A stretch of DNA of 64,000 bases from Druceiella hillmani (Eukaryota; Arthropoda; Insecta; Lepidoptera; Hepialidae), in NCBI GenBank assembly GCA_039881145.1, contig JAYKKI010000007.1:40939001-41003000 (forward strand). The letters are read 5' to 3'. The notes under the pieces were generated by a model. It did no database searches. It was not told where the DNA came from and was given only the letters and a program-made list of their open reading frames with translations. This document shows positions 22,620 through 33,090 of the stretch, one piece after another. The translations under genes and the position numbers were made by a program. Position 1 is the first letter of the stretch; each line of letters begins with the position of its first letter.

Positions 22620-22850
22620 TTAGAAATTAATTAAAGGACGCAAGAGTCGCCGGGCTTAAAAGCTTGTTCCATGAAAGTGTCCGTCGTGTGCATTATTAGG
22701 ATGCGGCGTGCAGAAGGCGATGCGACGCACGCGCGGCATTAGGCGCATCTAATGTGCTGTCGCGAGCGCGTGCGTCGCCTGCATAGTGATGATGGCCACT
22801 TGGCTTACCGCACTTCGACGGCGTGCCTAGGTCTCACCCTTAACTGAAAT
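22620..22850. promoter_or_regulatory. Structured CpG-rich candidate regulatory island
   Basis: High-GC and complex, with no coding frame. A stem GCGACGCACGCGC (22722-22734) pairs with GCGCGTGCGTCGC (22766-22778). Inside the loop a second inverted pair, CATTAG (22737-22742) and CTAATG (22749-22754), supplies two homeodomain-type half sites. Upstream TTCCATGAAAGTGTCC and GCATTATTAGG are also complex. Function is inferred. Confidence 0.45.
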
Positions 22851-23034
22851 TATAATATATTAATCGTATAGAAAAAAGGGGTGAATTTTATTGTTAGATC
22901 ATTGTCGGCTGATTGCCACGGTAGACGGTCGTGGTCGGTGCAACGCTTTTTGTCGTAATAAAAATTTATGAATTTTCTTGTGAAGACGAATCGATGATGA
23001 ATTTAGATAAAGTAATAAAGTTATGAGAAAAAAA

Positions 23035-23612
23035 ATGAGTGCGGGTAGAACTCGCACTACGAGGGTTCCGTACACAATTTCTGCACTTATGAACATTTAA
23101 CAGTGCGTTGTATTTCTTTTAAACTATTAAGTTTTCACAACGAAAATATATAGCTTTCTATATATCTTTCGTAAAACATATTTAAAAAATATATTAAAAA
23201 GTATATTTAAAAAATTATGACATTCAGAATTAACGATACAGCTTTTCTACAACCTTTGCGTAGACTTCTATAACTCTGTTTTTTTTTCATAATTTTAAGT
23301 TCAGTAGCCTCGGAAACCAGAGGGTGGGGAAACATATTTTTTCGCATATTTTTCAATATATCTATAATTTAATATTAAATACCTAATACTACGAAAACAC
23401 GTATTTTTGAGATCGTTATAAACTAGCCTTTCAAACGATATCGCACACCATCTATGGTATTTTAAAATTTATTCGAGTTCATAAGCTTCATTATTGTGCC
23501 ACAATTCAAGTTTCCAAGTCAAGCAATTTCTGAGAAAAAAGGCTTTGACAGGCAGACACGTGAGCGATCTTATAAGGGTTCCGTTTTATCTTTTGAGGAA
23601 CGGAACCCTAAA
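23035..23612 (+). mobile_element. Interspersed element, GGTTCCGTAC family, near full length
   Basis: The start block AGTGCGGGTAGAACTCGCAC then GAGGGTTCCGTAC (23037-23073) and the end block AGGGTTCCGTTTTATC, TTTTGAGGAACGGAACCCTA (about 23575-23612) are the best-preserved pair in the window. Before the end lie TTTCTGAGAAAA, GACAGGCAGACACGTGAGCG and ATCTTATAAGGGTTCCG. GGTTCCGTAC at the start and ACGGAACC at the end are inverted relative to each other. No coding capacity is visible; it looks non-autonomous. Confidence 0.7.
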
Positions 23613-23767
23613 AGTAGCTTTATGATGTCCACTTCTATTCTGTGCTCGTTACTATTTTGCGAAATGCTCTTTAACCACTAAGAAAGCCAAATGTATATTT
23701 TATGTTTGTATATTGTAGATAAATACTATAATAGTTGATCGTAAATATATTTTGTTTTGATGATCAC

Positions 23768-23798
23768 TGTGTGTGTGTGTGTGTGTGCGTGTGTGTGT
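23768..23798. repeat. (GT)n microsatellite
   Basis: About 15 GT dinucleotides with one CG interruption. Confidence 0.95.
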
Positions 23799-24712
23799 TA
23801 TATAGAAACGATAAATTATGGTTTTATATAGACGACACAATAAAATTCTTTGCTTATGGAGTAGCATTGATACGAATATATGCCTAATTTCTCACTTAAA
23901 CTTTTTTTGATAACAATCGTGTCATTAATGCGAAAGTATTACGGATACATCTTCAAACATTTCGTGACAACGTGAAAATGTAAATTTCGGTTATTAAAAA
24001 TTATGTATCTAGTTTAATTATGTGTTTGATTTTTCTTCGAAAAAGTATTTGAAATCTACATACATCAAAATTAAAAAATGTTTATTTTTTGTCTTATATA
24101 TATTCTGGTTCCTATATTACTTTTTCAAACATTTTTCTCTTTCTTTCCTGCAGCGTATGGTTGATGCAAAAACGCGCTCGGATCTATATTACGCAAGTTA
24201 TTAAATTACTAAGTTTTGTTCAGGATGACTATTAAAGAAAAATCACTACTGCGTGTCTTCTTTTCAGTTCTTGCATTAGAAATACACTGTACCACCGAAG
24301 TTTCATTACGTCACTGTACGACAGAACCAATTTTCACATCTAACATTTGCTGTATTAAGTAGTAGAACGTCTCTACGAAAAGGAGAGCTGAATGAAGCCT
24401 GCATTAATCGTTAATTTTCTATTTATCCAATCGTATTAAGATAATACATTATTAAGCAAACAAATTAACTGTACATTTGGAGAATATTTAAAAAACGTTT
24501 TAATCAAATCTGTAGAAAGCGGGTAACATTTCTGAAATTTTTCAAATTCTTTCTAATAGGTTTTGTAAATTATGATTTGATATTTGGAGTAAAACCTCAG
24601 AATTATTGATAAAATGAAATGTTTCAATGTCATCTCAATAGAGAAACCTCGAAAGGCACGTTGATGATAATTTACCTTTATATTCTGATATTCTGGGGGG
24701 ACCAAATTTCTG

Positions 24713-24726
24713 CCCCCCCCCCCCCC
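24713..24726. repeat. C14 homopolymer with upstream G6
   Basis: Fourteen consecutive C (24713-24726), 12 bases after six G (24695-24700). Length may vary or be misread. It creates a spurious glycine-rich minus-strand frame. Confidence 0.9.
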
Positions 24727-24755
24727 GCGCATATCAGACATTGACTCTATGTCTA

Positions 24756-24774
24756 TATTTATATATATATATAT
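24756..24774. repeat. Short (AT)n run
   Basis: About nine AT dinucleotides. Confidence 0.85.
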
Positions 24775-24814
24775 ACTATTTCTTTAAATATAAAGTTAAA
24801 AGTCCTATCCTATA

Positions 24815-24950
24815 TGTTGCTCGAGGATATAAACTATTACCATACAACATTTCATCGTAATCTGTTTAGTAAGTTTGGCGTGATTGAAGAACAAATTAAC
24901 AAAGACAAAGAGACAGACAAAAACTCCAGAAATAGGTTTTCTACATTTTA
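24815..24950 (+). mobile_element. Interspersed-element fragment with (A)GACAAA tail
   Basis: ACATTTCATCGTAATCTGTT then TAGTAAGTTTGGCGTGAT and AACAAAGACAAAGAGACAGA resemble the widespread lepidopteran phrase 'TTTCATC.AAATCGGTTCAGTAGTTT....CAAACAGACAAACAGAC'. Related wording occurs in reverse inside the Helitron-like element at 18.5 kb. Only this diagnostic segment is recognisable. Confidence 0.55.
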
Positions 24951-25329
24951 TCATTCATTTTATACGGTTTCTCATACCCAATAACTTACGGGCCTCGCGC
25001 AATCGTTATCTGTTTACAATACCAGCATCTAAAGTCTAATTATATTAAAATTTTCCCAGGATATTTAACTGCTTAATCATGTAATTATTATATTATGATC
25101 TCATATAGTTGACAAATAGTTGTATGTATCATAAAATTTATTCTCTTAACGTTGTGTAAACTGTATAAAAATCAATAAATGTACAAATAAAGTAACACGT
25201 TACACGGTTTATAATTAGCTTATAGCTCAAAAGTTATTATAAAATGTGAACCTCCTCAAACTTTATGTATGTGTATCTTTTAAATATTGAAACCAAAATT
25301 TGCATTTAACCACATTTAAATTACAGTCT
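24951..25329. other. AT-rich non-coding stretch
   Basis: Nothing recognisable. Confidence 0.6.
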
Positions 25330-25700
25330 GTATCACTGTGCGGATCTGTCATAAATGTCACTTGAAGCTGATTTTACATAATGGCCTGTTTGAGTTTAAT
25401 CTCCATGTAGGAGTGTGTGACAAATCAATAAATGTCCCCGTGGCGTCTATTTCTGTCCGGTTGACAAAGTTAAGACAAAGTTGCCGCTAGGACCGTAAAT
25501 AATATTACCTGGGTAGTCTTATATAATATTGACACATACAACTACACATAATTATTATTTAGACGCAAGCGGAATGTTTGCAAACGTAGGACTTAGTTGA
25601 AATTGTCCAATTGGTATTTCGTGATGCGTAGGTTTTACGGTTTGTTGTATTATTAATTATTCATCTTCACATTGTGTGATGTGTGTTTCCTGGATGGACC
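25330..25700. promoter_or_regulatory. Candidate regulatory segment
   Basis: Not very GC-rich but visibly complex and free of simple repeats. It includes GGATCTGTCATAAATGTCAC, GCTGATTTTACATAATGGCC and GTTTGAGTTTAATCTCC. TGTCATAAA and TGATTTTAC look like Meis/Exd-plus-Hox composite words, and AATGTTTGCAAACG like a forkhead site. No coding frame. Supported by motif appearance only. Confidence 0.3.
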
Positions 25701-25804
25701 CAAGTTTCCTGCTACTGTCTAAGAGAAGTTGATTATTTTTCTTGGACATCTATGTAAATCGGTTAATATACGACTGTGTCTGGTGGGTTTCATTATAGAC
25801 TCAT

Positions 25805-25881
25805 ATATATGTCATGGAGATACCTGTTATATGTTGGAAAAATATATATGTCATGGAGATATCTGTTATATGTTGGAAAAA
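25805..25881 (+). repeat. 39-bp direct tandem duplication
   Basis: ATATATGTCATGGAGATA(C/T)C and TGTTATATGTTGGAAAAA occur twice with a 39-bp period and a single clear difference, implying recent slippage or duplication. A short open frame begins in it but has no recognised product. Confidence 0.9.
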
Positions 25882-26099
25882 TAATTTGGTTTTCATTAAT
25901 GACTTTCGAAAGCGTAAAAAATCTTGGCGCAAAGTATTGACGCTTATCGTTCAGTTGGCTGCGCCTATCGCGTATGATGGTAGTTTTTTAATGTAATTTT
26001 AGGGCAGGTATTATTACAATCACTAATGTGTACCCTTATGAGATGCTCTTACTCTATTGTATTTAAAGTCGGAATTAGAGTAAAATATCACCGAAGTTT
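25882..26099. other. Non-coding spacer
   Basis: Nothing recognisable. Confidence 0.6.
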
Positions 26100-26590
26100 A
26101 ACCATTCGCGTCTCTCTCTAATGTCAAGGCTTAGACGAGTAAGCTATAGATATTTGAAAATGTGTTATACTGTGTATCGAATATCACTCGCACTGGGAAG
26201 GATCATTGACATTTATCTTCAAATCGCCCTTAGTGTTTCCATTCCTCGAATATATCCACCGGTACTAGTCCAACATCGGTCATTCTCACACGCGTAGCGT
26301 ATAAATCTTCCTTTTTTCTCCATCTTTCACCTGCGAAGCCGTAAAAAGCTGTCAAATACAAAAAACACCGCGGCCAGTACGGCGCGTCGGCCGCGTTGGA
26401 AGACCGAAGATACATTTACGAGGGCCCACCATTATTTAGTTTACAATCGGCGGGGTAGGAGCGCGGGAGCGGGGGCGTCGGCCCGCTGCGTTCCGGGAAT
26501 CGGGCGCGCGGTATCGTCTTACCGCATTCTTACGATTGTTGCGTCCGCACCGCCCGGCCAGGGTTGCCAGATGTCATCTTTTGGCTCTAA
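26100..26590. promoter_or_regulatory. CpG-rich candidate regulatory island
   Basis: GC rises sharply from about 26320 to 26570. Words include CACCGCGGCCAGTACGGCGC, ACCATTATTTAGTTTACAAT (forkhead-like TTTAGTTTACAA) and GAGCGCGGGAGCGGGGGCG. Frames here are short and overlapping. Regulatory function is inferred. Confidence 0.4.
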
Positions 26591-27479
26591 TAAAGTTTAA
26601 TATTTAAGAGTTTTCCCCAAGTATTCAAATCGGGATTATATAAATCTAAACAGGGAAAATGAAGAGAACTTTAGTTTGGTTATTTGTATTTCTCAATTCG
26701 CAAAAATGCGTGTGTTCCTCTCCGTTTCATCAACTTTTAGTAGAACTCTGTCAAAACCGAAATTATGTTAGCAAAAGCAAAATTGCTCATCTGTGGCATT
26801 AAACGCCAGAACAAATAATATTAATTTTGAATTGCGTCTCAAACGTGTTATGTTGATTTTGAAAATTTTATGAAATACTGAGCTGTTTTTACGGTTCCGT
26901 GGTAAAATTGTCAAGATGGAATACTGATCCGTCCGCCCGTATCTCTGTCATTAGCGATTTTCTCGGAAATTATTTGATCTAAAAATTTTAATTTAGCATA
27001 AAGAGAGAGTATGATGGTCGCCTATAAACGTGAAGTACAAAAGTTTCTGCGGATTAATTTGTTGAAAAAAAAAATTCTTTCAAGGTTATTCTGTAGTGCG
27101 TTAAATGAAACCTTATTGAAGCACGAATTCAAAAGTACATATGACGTATTTTTTATGAATTAATTAAAACGTTTTCCCGGAAAACTATCAAAAATTACTA
27201 TTTTCTCCCTTAACACCAAAAGGATCACTCAGAATAATCTGAAAACAAACATGAACATTGGGCATTAGGTATAGATTGAACCAAAATTTACAGGGATTAA
27301 AAATCCTACTGCGATTAGTGTTTGTAAGCAATTTAATTGCTTATTTCCTTAGAAGTACGGAAAAAAAAGAAAAAGTTTTTTGAGAAATAATATTTCTCAC
27401 GATTTAAGGAAGAAGTATTGCCCTTACACGTTTTTCAAAATGTTTAATTTGGTTGAGTCGAAATGCTACTCATTTATTT
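26591..27479. other. Mostly AT-rich non-coding stretch with a worn element
   Basis: Around 26885-27060, TTTTTACGGTTCCGTGGTAA then GTCCGCCCGTATCTCTGTCA and TTTCTCGGAAATTATT resemble a decayed relative of the GGTTCCGTAC repeats, probably on the minus strand. The rest shows nothing. Confidence 0.45.
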
Positions 27480-27980
27480 CCGCACATAAGCGGAGTGATA
27501 CGGCACTGGTGAGGTCGGCGGCGGGTAGCGCGGCAGACGGGTGCTTTTCAAGCACAAGATCAGAGTGCATTACTATTAACAATGGTGGTTGAGGTGGGAG
27601 GGTGTTGGGGTTGATGACATGTAAGTCTTATTGTGCAAGTATCGTTTGCACTTTTATGATATTGAAATGTTTCCGTTAGCCTTTTGAAGTTCTCTGTTTC
27701 TATTAGGTTATTTTTCACAAAATCAATATTTATCCAACTTAACGCTTTGCAGGTTTTATAAATTGTAATAAATTTGAGTTTTATTAACGAAAGGAATAAT
27801 CTTTCTGTTTGTCTTCCAATTGTAATTTTTTTTGGTAACCCTGCGTCCGACTCACCGGCGGCCTTTCCGATGGCGGCGGCGCGCCTGCGTGTAGGTAGAT
27901 GCGGATATACACGCACGCGCCCTCTGTACGTTTGTGAGCGAGAACCGAATCGCAGCGGCGGCGTCGGTTTGGTCTAGATC
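27480..27980. promoter_or_regulatory. CpG-rich candidate regulatory island in two halves
   Basis: Two GC-rich clusters (27490-27600 and 27835-27975) flank AT-richer sequence. They hold GGCGGCGGGTAGCGCGGC, ATTAACAATGGTGG (SOX-like), the small hairpin GTGCTTTTCAAGCAC and CCGATGGCGGCGGCGC (Pho/YY1-like ATGGC). A 118-codon minus frame and a 67-codon plus frame overlap here but are arginine/alanine-rich without a domain. Confidence 0.4.
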
Positions 27981-28544
27981 AGGGATGTTCGACGTTGTAT
28001 TTTTGTTTAAATAAGAATTGAAATGAATACAAAAAATGACCACTTATTAAATGACATATTATTATGAATGTTGCCAGCCAATAAGTTTTAACATGTGTCC
28101 AGGGATGCTAATATGCGCTCCGCAATTAGTCATACGTGTACGTTTAGATGTCTAGTATTATAAAGTAATTGATTGTGTAAATTTATAACCACCCATATTT
28201 CAGTACTCCGAGACAGGACAGAAGGTTAGATGGAAGGTGAGAAAAGGATCGCACGTTTTGATTATAGCATAATCAAAACGCATATCAGACTTCAGGATCT
28301 ACTGGATCGATTTTCTATTACACTATCACTTTTAAAATGGTACACACATTTAATAGCAAAAATATCAAAATACATTTAGATGTACCTTGTAAATAAAAAA
28401 ATTGAAAGACGTATTGCTTTTAAAAATGTTTTAAAATATACAATTAACCGAACATTTTATGTCCCGTCGCTTGACGGACACAGGACGCAAACCAAAAATG
28501 TATATAAAAATTCTCATGTTAGATATCAAGTCTCACTTAATTAA
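27981..28544. other. AT-rich non-coding stretch
   Basis: Contains one 12-bp-arm hairpin, CGTTTTGATTAT / ATAATCAAAACG (28254-28280, 3-base loop). Otherwise nothing. Confidence 0.6.
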
Positions 28545-29510
28545 AAATAAAGTTCTTTTAAAAATATAACATTAATACAGATACTCACTTTTTTACCCTA
28601 ATTTGGACTTAGTGGTAAACAATAGGTCTTTTAAATACAGTTCAGGTTTGATAATACAAACTGTAACCTATATAAGTACTCGTAATGGAGTTCCAGTCTA
28701 ACTTGACCTAATTTGATTTCTAATAGAAAAGTAACATTAATGTATATACTCACTTTTTCTACCCTAATTTGATGTCAGCGATAAACAATAGCTATTTTAA
28801 ATACGGTTAAGTACGGTTGGTAACTCTGACTGTAATCTATATGTGTAATACTCGTAATAAAGTTCGAGTCTCACCTAACCTAATATGATTTCTTATAGAT
28901 ACATCACATTAATATAAACTCGCTTTTTCTATTCTACTTTGGAGTCAGCGCTAAACAATAGACCTTTAAATACGGTTAAGAATGGTGGGTAACGCTACGC
29001 ATAAATACGGTTAAGAATGGTGGGTAACGTTACGCATAAATACGGTTAAGAATGATGGGTAAGTACTCGCAATAGGCCGAGTCTCACCAAACTTATTATA
29101 ATTTTAAACATAACCCTAAAATAGGTACTTTTCCTATCCTAATTTGGAATCAGCGTTAAACAATAAAACTTTTAAGTAGGGTTAAGGACGGTTGGTAACC
29201 CTGAATGTAATCTATTCTCGTAATGAAGTTCGAGCCCCATCTAATCTGATATCTTGAGAATCTTAACATTAAAATAAATACTCACTTTTCCTAGCAAAAT
29301 TTGGAGTCAGCGTTAATCAACAGATTATTAAATACTTTTATGGACGGTTGGTAACTCTTGACTTTAAACTATATTATAATATTCGTAATAAAGTTCGAGT
29401 GTCACCTAACTTAATATGAATTCTTATTGAAACGTAATATTAAAATAAATACTCAGTTATTCTATCCTAATTTGGAGTCGGCATTGAACTATAGGTCTTT
29501 AAAAAAATGT
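28545..29510 (+). repeat. Diverged tandem array, about 165-bp class, with a nested 35-bp repeat
   Basis: An ACTC(A/G)CTTTT anchor recurs near 28583, 28748, 28918, 29127, 29280 and 29451, each followed by CCTAATTTGGA-like, GTCAGCG.TAAACAATAG, TTTAAATACGGTTAAG and CTCGTAAT(A/G)(A/G)AGTTCGAGTC blocks. Spacing varies from about 153 to 209 bp. The long unit contains three copies of a 35-bp sub-repeat (TACGGTTAAGAATGGTGGGT, starts 28971, 29006, 29041). Divergence between units marks an old array; the nested triplication is younger. Confidence 0.9.
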
Positions 29511-29899
29511 TTGCACAGCGTCCCTAAGGGATGCGACAATTTAGCCTTCCGACCAATAACGGTCAGTCATATTTCATTGGAAATTTCTTTTAAAGTATTA
29601 CAATTGTTACCGTGGCAGTTCGTCTCAATTCGTTGTGGGTAAAATAATGATAACGCAAGAGCCTCATTTTCACTCGTTCTCGTCCGCTGTTTACGTTCGT
29701 TTTACGAGGACTATGCTTTACTGCTCTTATGTTATCTTTCCGCGACTACTTGACCTTGGCATTGTTGTCGGACTTTTTGGACTGCTACCTGTTTTGATTG
29801 TGTATCAACGGCTTGTTGATTGGAATGTGATATTTTTTGTATAATGCTGTTTTTTCTTATTAGTGTAATTTCTGTTTTTTTAATCTTTCTGCAAAGCTT
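29511..29899. other. Non-coding stretch
   Basis: Two short open frames (29427-29642, 29635-29844 plus) with no recognised motif; the second is hydrophobic. Nothing else. Confidence 0.5.
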
Positions 29900-30170
29900 T
29901 TGCGTCCCCGTAAATTGTTATCCACAATGATAAGAGACAGACTGTTGTAGTAATAATCGTAATACAATAAAGAGCTTCGCAATGACGTATGGCGGACCAT
30001 AATTTGTCGGAAATGCAGGTCTTCTTTATACATTATTGTTCATCCTCCCCGGATGTAATCAATGATTGTTATGTACATGTGAATGATAGTTTCTTGTACA
30101 TAATCTCAGAGAGAATTAAAATATGCAACGGTGAATAAACATTGCAAAATATATGGTGGCAAGTGTTATT
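29900..30170. promoter_or_regulatory. Candidate regulatory segment
   Basis: A complex, non-repetitive segment. TTGTTATCCACAATGATAAG places two GATA words in inverted orientation; CGCAATGACGTATGGCGG resembles a C/EBP-CREB composite; GTAATCAATGATTGTTATG holds SOX and Exd-like words. No frame. Inferred. Confidence 0.3.
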
Positions 30171-30879
30171 ATTCATTATGAAAGTAAGTAAATTTAAATT
30201 ACCTACTTCAAGAACGAGAACCTGTTATAAAAACTAAGTTTTGTCGAAGCACTGGAGTTAAAAATAATTATCATTCACTCCAGTTAAGTATTATAATATA
30301 TATATACCCGATTTCTTTTACGTATGTAGTATAAAAATAAATGAACCAAAAATGAGCTGGTGCAATAACGGAATACAGAATAAACTTTTTTTTGTTTCTG
30401 TTAACTTGGTTTGGTTTTGACACCAACTCCAAGAAAAAAATATTAGTAGGTGTTTAGAAGACATCGTCTTCAAATGTTATATAGTTCTTATGGTAAATAA
30501 CTATTGTTCTTAAGTTTTCAATCCGTCGAAAAAAAATTCGTTTTTGATGTTATTTTTTTTAACTTTAATTGATTTTATAACTTTTCACGGTAGAGACATA
30601 TATTCAAATATTATCTACAGGTCTACTAAATGCAATATTCTTATATCAAAGTTAGAGAGGAAAGAGCCTATCGTTTGAAAAGAAAATAGGAAAAGAAATT
30701 CAAAGAATATTATAAGAAAAATGCTGAGCAATGTGAAAATAGGTTTTAAAAAATGAGAGCTTATGCTAATACGATTATAAGTAATGAAATATCCAGACGC
30801 TCATGTTCACCGCTTCAGCTTGATACACGAATATTTGTCTGATCTTAAAATGTTTTAATCACAACTTAAATACTGTCAT
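30171..30879. other. AT-rich non-coding stretch
   Basis: Nothing recognisable. Confidence 0.6.
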
Positions 30880-31070
30880 TTCTTGTGGAATTTCATTGTC
30901 ATAAACCATTGGCAATCATCAGACCGTGGTCTAGCTGGTGCTGTGATTGCGTTGTCAACAGAAACGTGCTTGTCAAAAGAATTGTTTTCAATCACGGGTG
31001 ACGTACTGTCATCCGTTGAGGAGTTCCACTGCCTATTCTTGAGTTATATCCTTCTAAACGAATAACGAAT
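30880..31070. promoter_or_regulatory. Small candidate regulatory segment
   Basis: Complex sequence with ACCATTGGCAATCATC, CAGACCGTGGTC (Runx-like GTGGT) and TGACGTACTGTCA, which places two TGAC words in inverted orientation around GTACT. A 60-codon frame spans it without a domain. Confidence 0.28.
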
Positions 31071-31330
31071 CATTTAAATGTATTGCTTTTGTAAGTACGA
31101 GATTTCTTTCTTTTATATTCTAATTCATTGTTTTGCTTATGTAACCTATTTACTGGATACTTTAAATGTTAAAAGTTTATTTTTAAATAAAATCTATCTA
31201 CTGTTTGATTAATATGAGAAACTGAAAAAAATTTTGGAAAATTTTTTCTTATTCCAGTATACATAACTTAATAGAATAGTTTACTACTCCTAAATTTTGC
31301 TGTTGTTAGTAAAATGTCATACAAATACAG

Positions 31331-31620
31331 GTTAATTAATTAAAAACCAGTTATGAACAATTTTTAAAAATTAAGAAATATCAACTTATGAGCTTCTAAA
31401 CTTAATGGTAAAAATAGAGCGGGGATATCTCCTTGACTCATTTACTTTCGTAAAATAAAATGAGCGTTATTAATTGTATCAAAATTCAGTATCGTGGTTC
31501 TTGTCTAAACGTTAAGTTCAAATCTCTATAACTCGGGTAAAATTTTTAAGATTCGTCAGCAACATTTTTATGTTTTGTCAGATATATAAAGTAATCAAAT
31601 ATAATTTACCTTATTTTGCC
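31331..31620 (+). repeat. Dispersed repeat, partner of 49394-49690
   Basis: Shares with the 49.4-kb segment, in order, GTTAATTAATTAAAAACC, a GCTTCTAAA block, a GATAGAG/AATAGAG block followed by GGG.ATATC, and ATAACTCGG...ATTTTTAAGATT. The copies are clearly diverged. The element class is unknown; an interspersed transposable element is likely. Confidence 0.55.
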
Positions 31621-31640
31621 GAGGTATAGACCTTTCATTA

Positions 31641-32089
31641 AGAAGAGAACTGATATAAACGCTTAGACTACAATATTATGAGGCGAGATAGAATTTATTT
31701 GTTTTAAATACATTGGGCCGCTGTTAAAAAAAATCCATAATTGTTTAGGTATCATATTTACTGTTGAAGAGTATAATTTATTAAAGGAAAAATCGTAGTG
31801 TGGCTGGATCCGGGGGACATGGCCGTGTGTTTTACGTGAATATGTTTATGTTAACGGGTAACATTTTTTACATTCCCAGAACCGCTTCACTCTATCATAT
31901 GGAGTTTAATGGGTATCACTGAATTGCTCTTGAGAAGCTCTTTCAACCGTATATAATTTATATATTTTGTCTTTTTTGCGAGTAAAGGCCGACAATGTAT
32001 TAAGTTTTAATTTTAACACCAAATATATTCATTCACCATAACAATTCCACATTAATGTTTTTTTACGCGAAGTCATTATTCTTGACAGA
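31641..32089. other. AT-rich non-coding stretch
   Basis: Nothing convincing; a small complex patch at 31800-31850 (GGCTGGATCCGGGGGACATG). Confidence 0.55.
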
Positions 32090-32260
32090 GCTGTCGATAG
32101 AAACTCAAAAGTGCGTCATAGCTTCTCCGAATAAAAATTTATACTAAACGGAAATTATGTGACGCGGCGAAACGACTTCAAAATGGCGGCGTGTCCCCTC
32201 CGCCGCGCGCGATGCGTCACAGTCCCCACTCAATGCATCGAATTGTTTGATCTTTTAGTG
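32090..32260. promoter_or_regulatory. Candidate regulatory island with dyad symmetry
   Basis: TGTGACGC (32158-32165) and GCGTCACA (32214-32221) are exact inverted copies bracketing a GC-rich core, inside which GGCGG (32185-32189) faces CCGCC (32200-32204). A third GCGTCA lies at 32113-32118. AATGGCGGCG is Pho/YY1-like. The nested symmetry suggests a dimeric binding platform or stem; there is no coding frame. Confidence 0.4.
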
Positions 32261-32869
32261 GTTTAATTAAATTTAGGATGTAGAAGTTACATAGTTGCAA
32301 TGCCATACTTATCCTCTGATTTTGTTATCATCAAGTTTTATGTATTGCCTCTCGTCTCTTAAAGTAAATTTAAAGATGTATTCATTTAAAAACAACCGAA
32401 CTGTAAATGACGTATTACGTATTTTACAATAATTAATTTACATGAGTAGTTTTAAGATGCTGTGGTTCCGATTGCGTATAATGTTACAGTGCATTTAATT
32501 AAATGATTTTGAGATTTAAATGTTAGTCTAATTGATGATGACATGTATGTTGTATTTAGTGCTTTGTCATTAATAAAAATATCGTGGACATTACCAATCT
32601 TTCACAAAAATTATTCAAATATAAAGAATCTAACCGAAATAACGACAGAGGAAAATAAAAGTAGTATATAATTTACCTCATTTACATGTGTATTTATTAT
32701 TTTAGTTCATATATACTCTCATAATTCAGTTTATTGCAAATACGCTAGACTTTTGTCAAAATGAAACGGGTGGAATTTTTTTTTCAGAAAGTAATACAAA
32801 GGCTCGACGAAAATATTATTATAAGCTACGCCGAAGTTCGTGGCTGTATTGTTTTTTTTTTTATCTCAA
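32261..32869. other. AT-rich non-coding stretch
   Basis: Nothing recognisable. Confidence 0.6.
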
Positions 32870-33090
32870 TTGTCAGTTTAGCTGAGAGTAAACAAAAGGA
32901 GACGGTCGGCTTGGTATTTGCGGAGCTCGCGAGATGATCGCAAACAGAGTGGTGCCATTAAGACGATTGTATGCCGCAGATGCCACACTTGTCGACTTTT
33001 TAGCTAGTAATAATTGTCTGCCTTTATATTCATTAAACTTAGCCGTGATTCGGAAAATATTTCCTAGCAACATTTCGAGTTTCTCTCTAA
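32870..33090. promoter_or_regulatory. Candidate regulatory segment
   Basis: A complex block with GAGTAAACAAAAGG (forkhead-like), GCGGAGCTCGCGAGATGATC and TTGTATGCCGCAGATGCC. Plus and minus frames of 66-67 codons overlap without domains. Inferred. Confidence 0.3.

Larger units (their letters stand above)
23613..24814. other. AT-rich non-coding stretch with simple repeats
   Basis: Holds a GT run, a 14-base C run and a short AT run, listed separately. No gene is visible. Confidence 0.6.
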
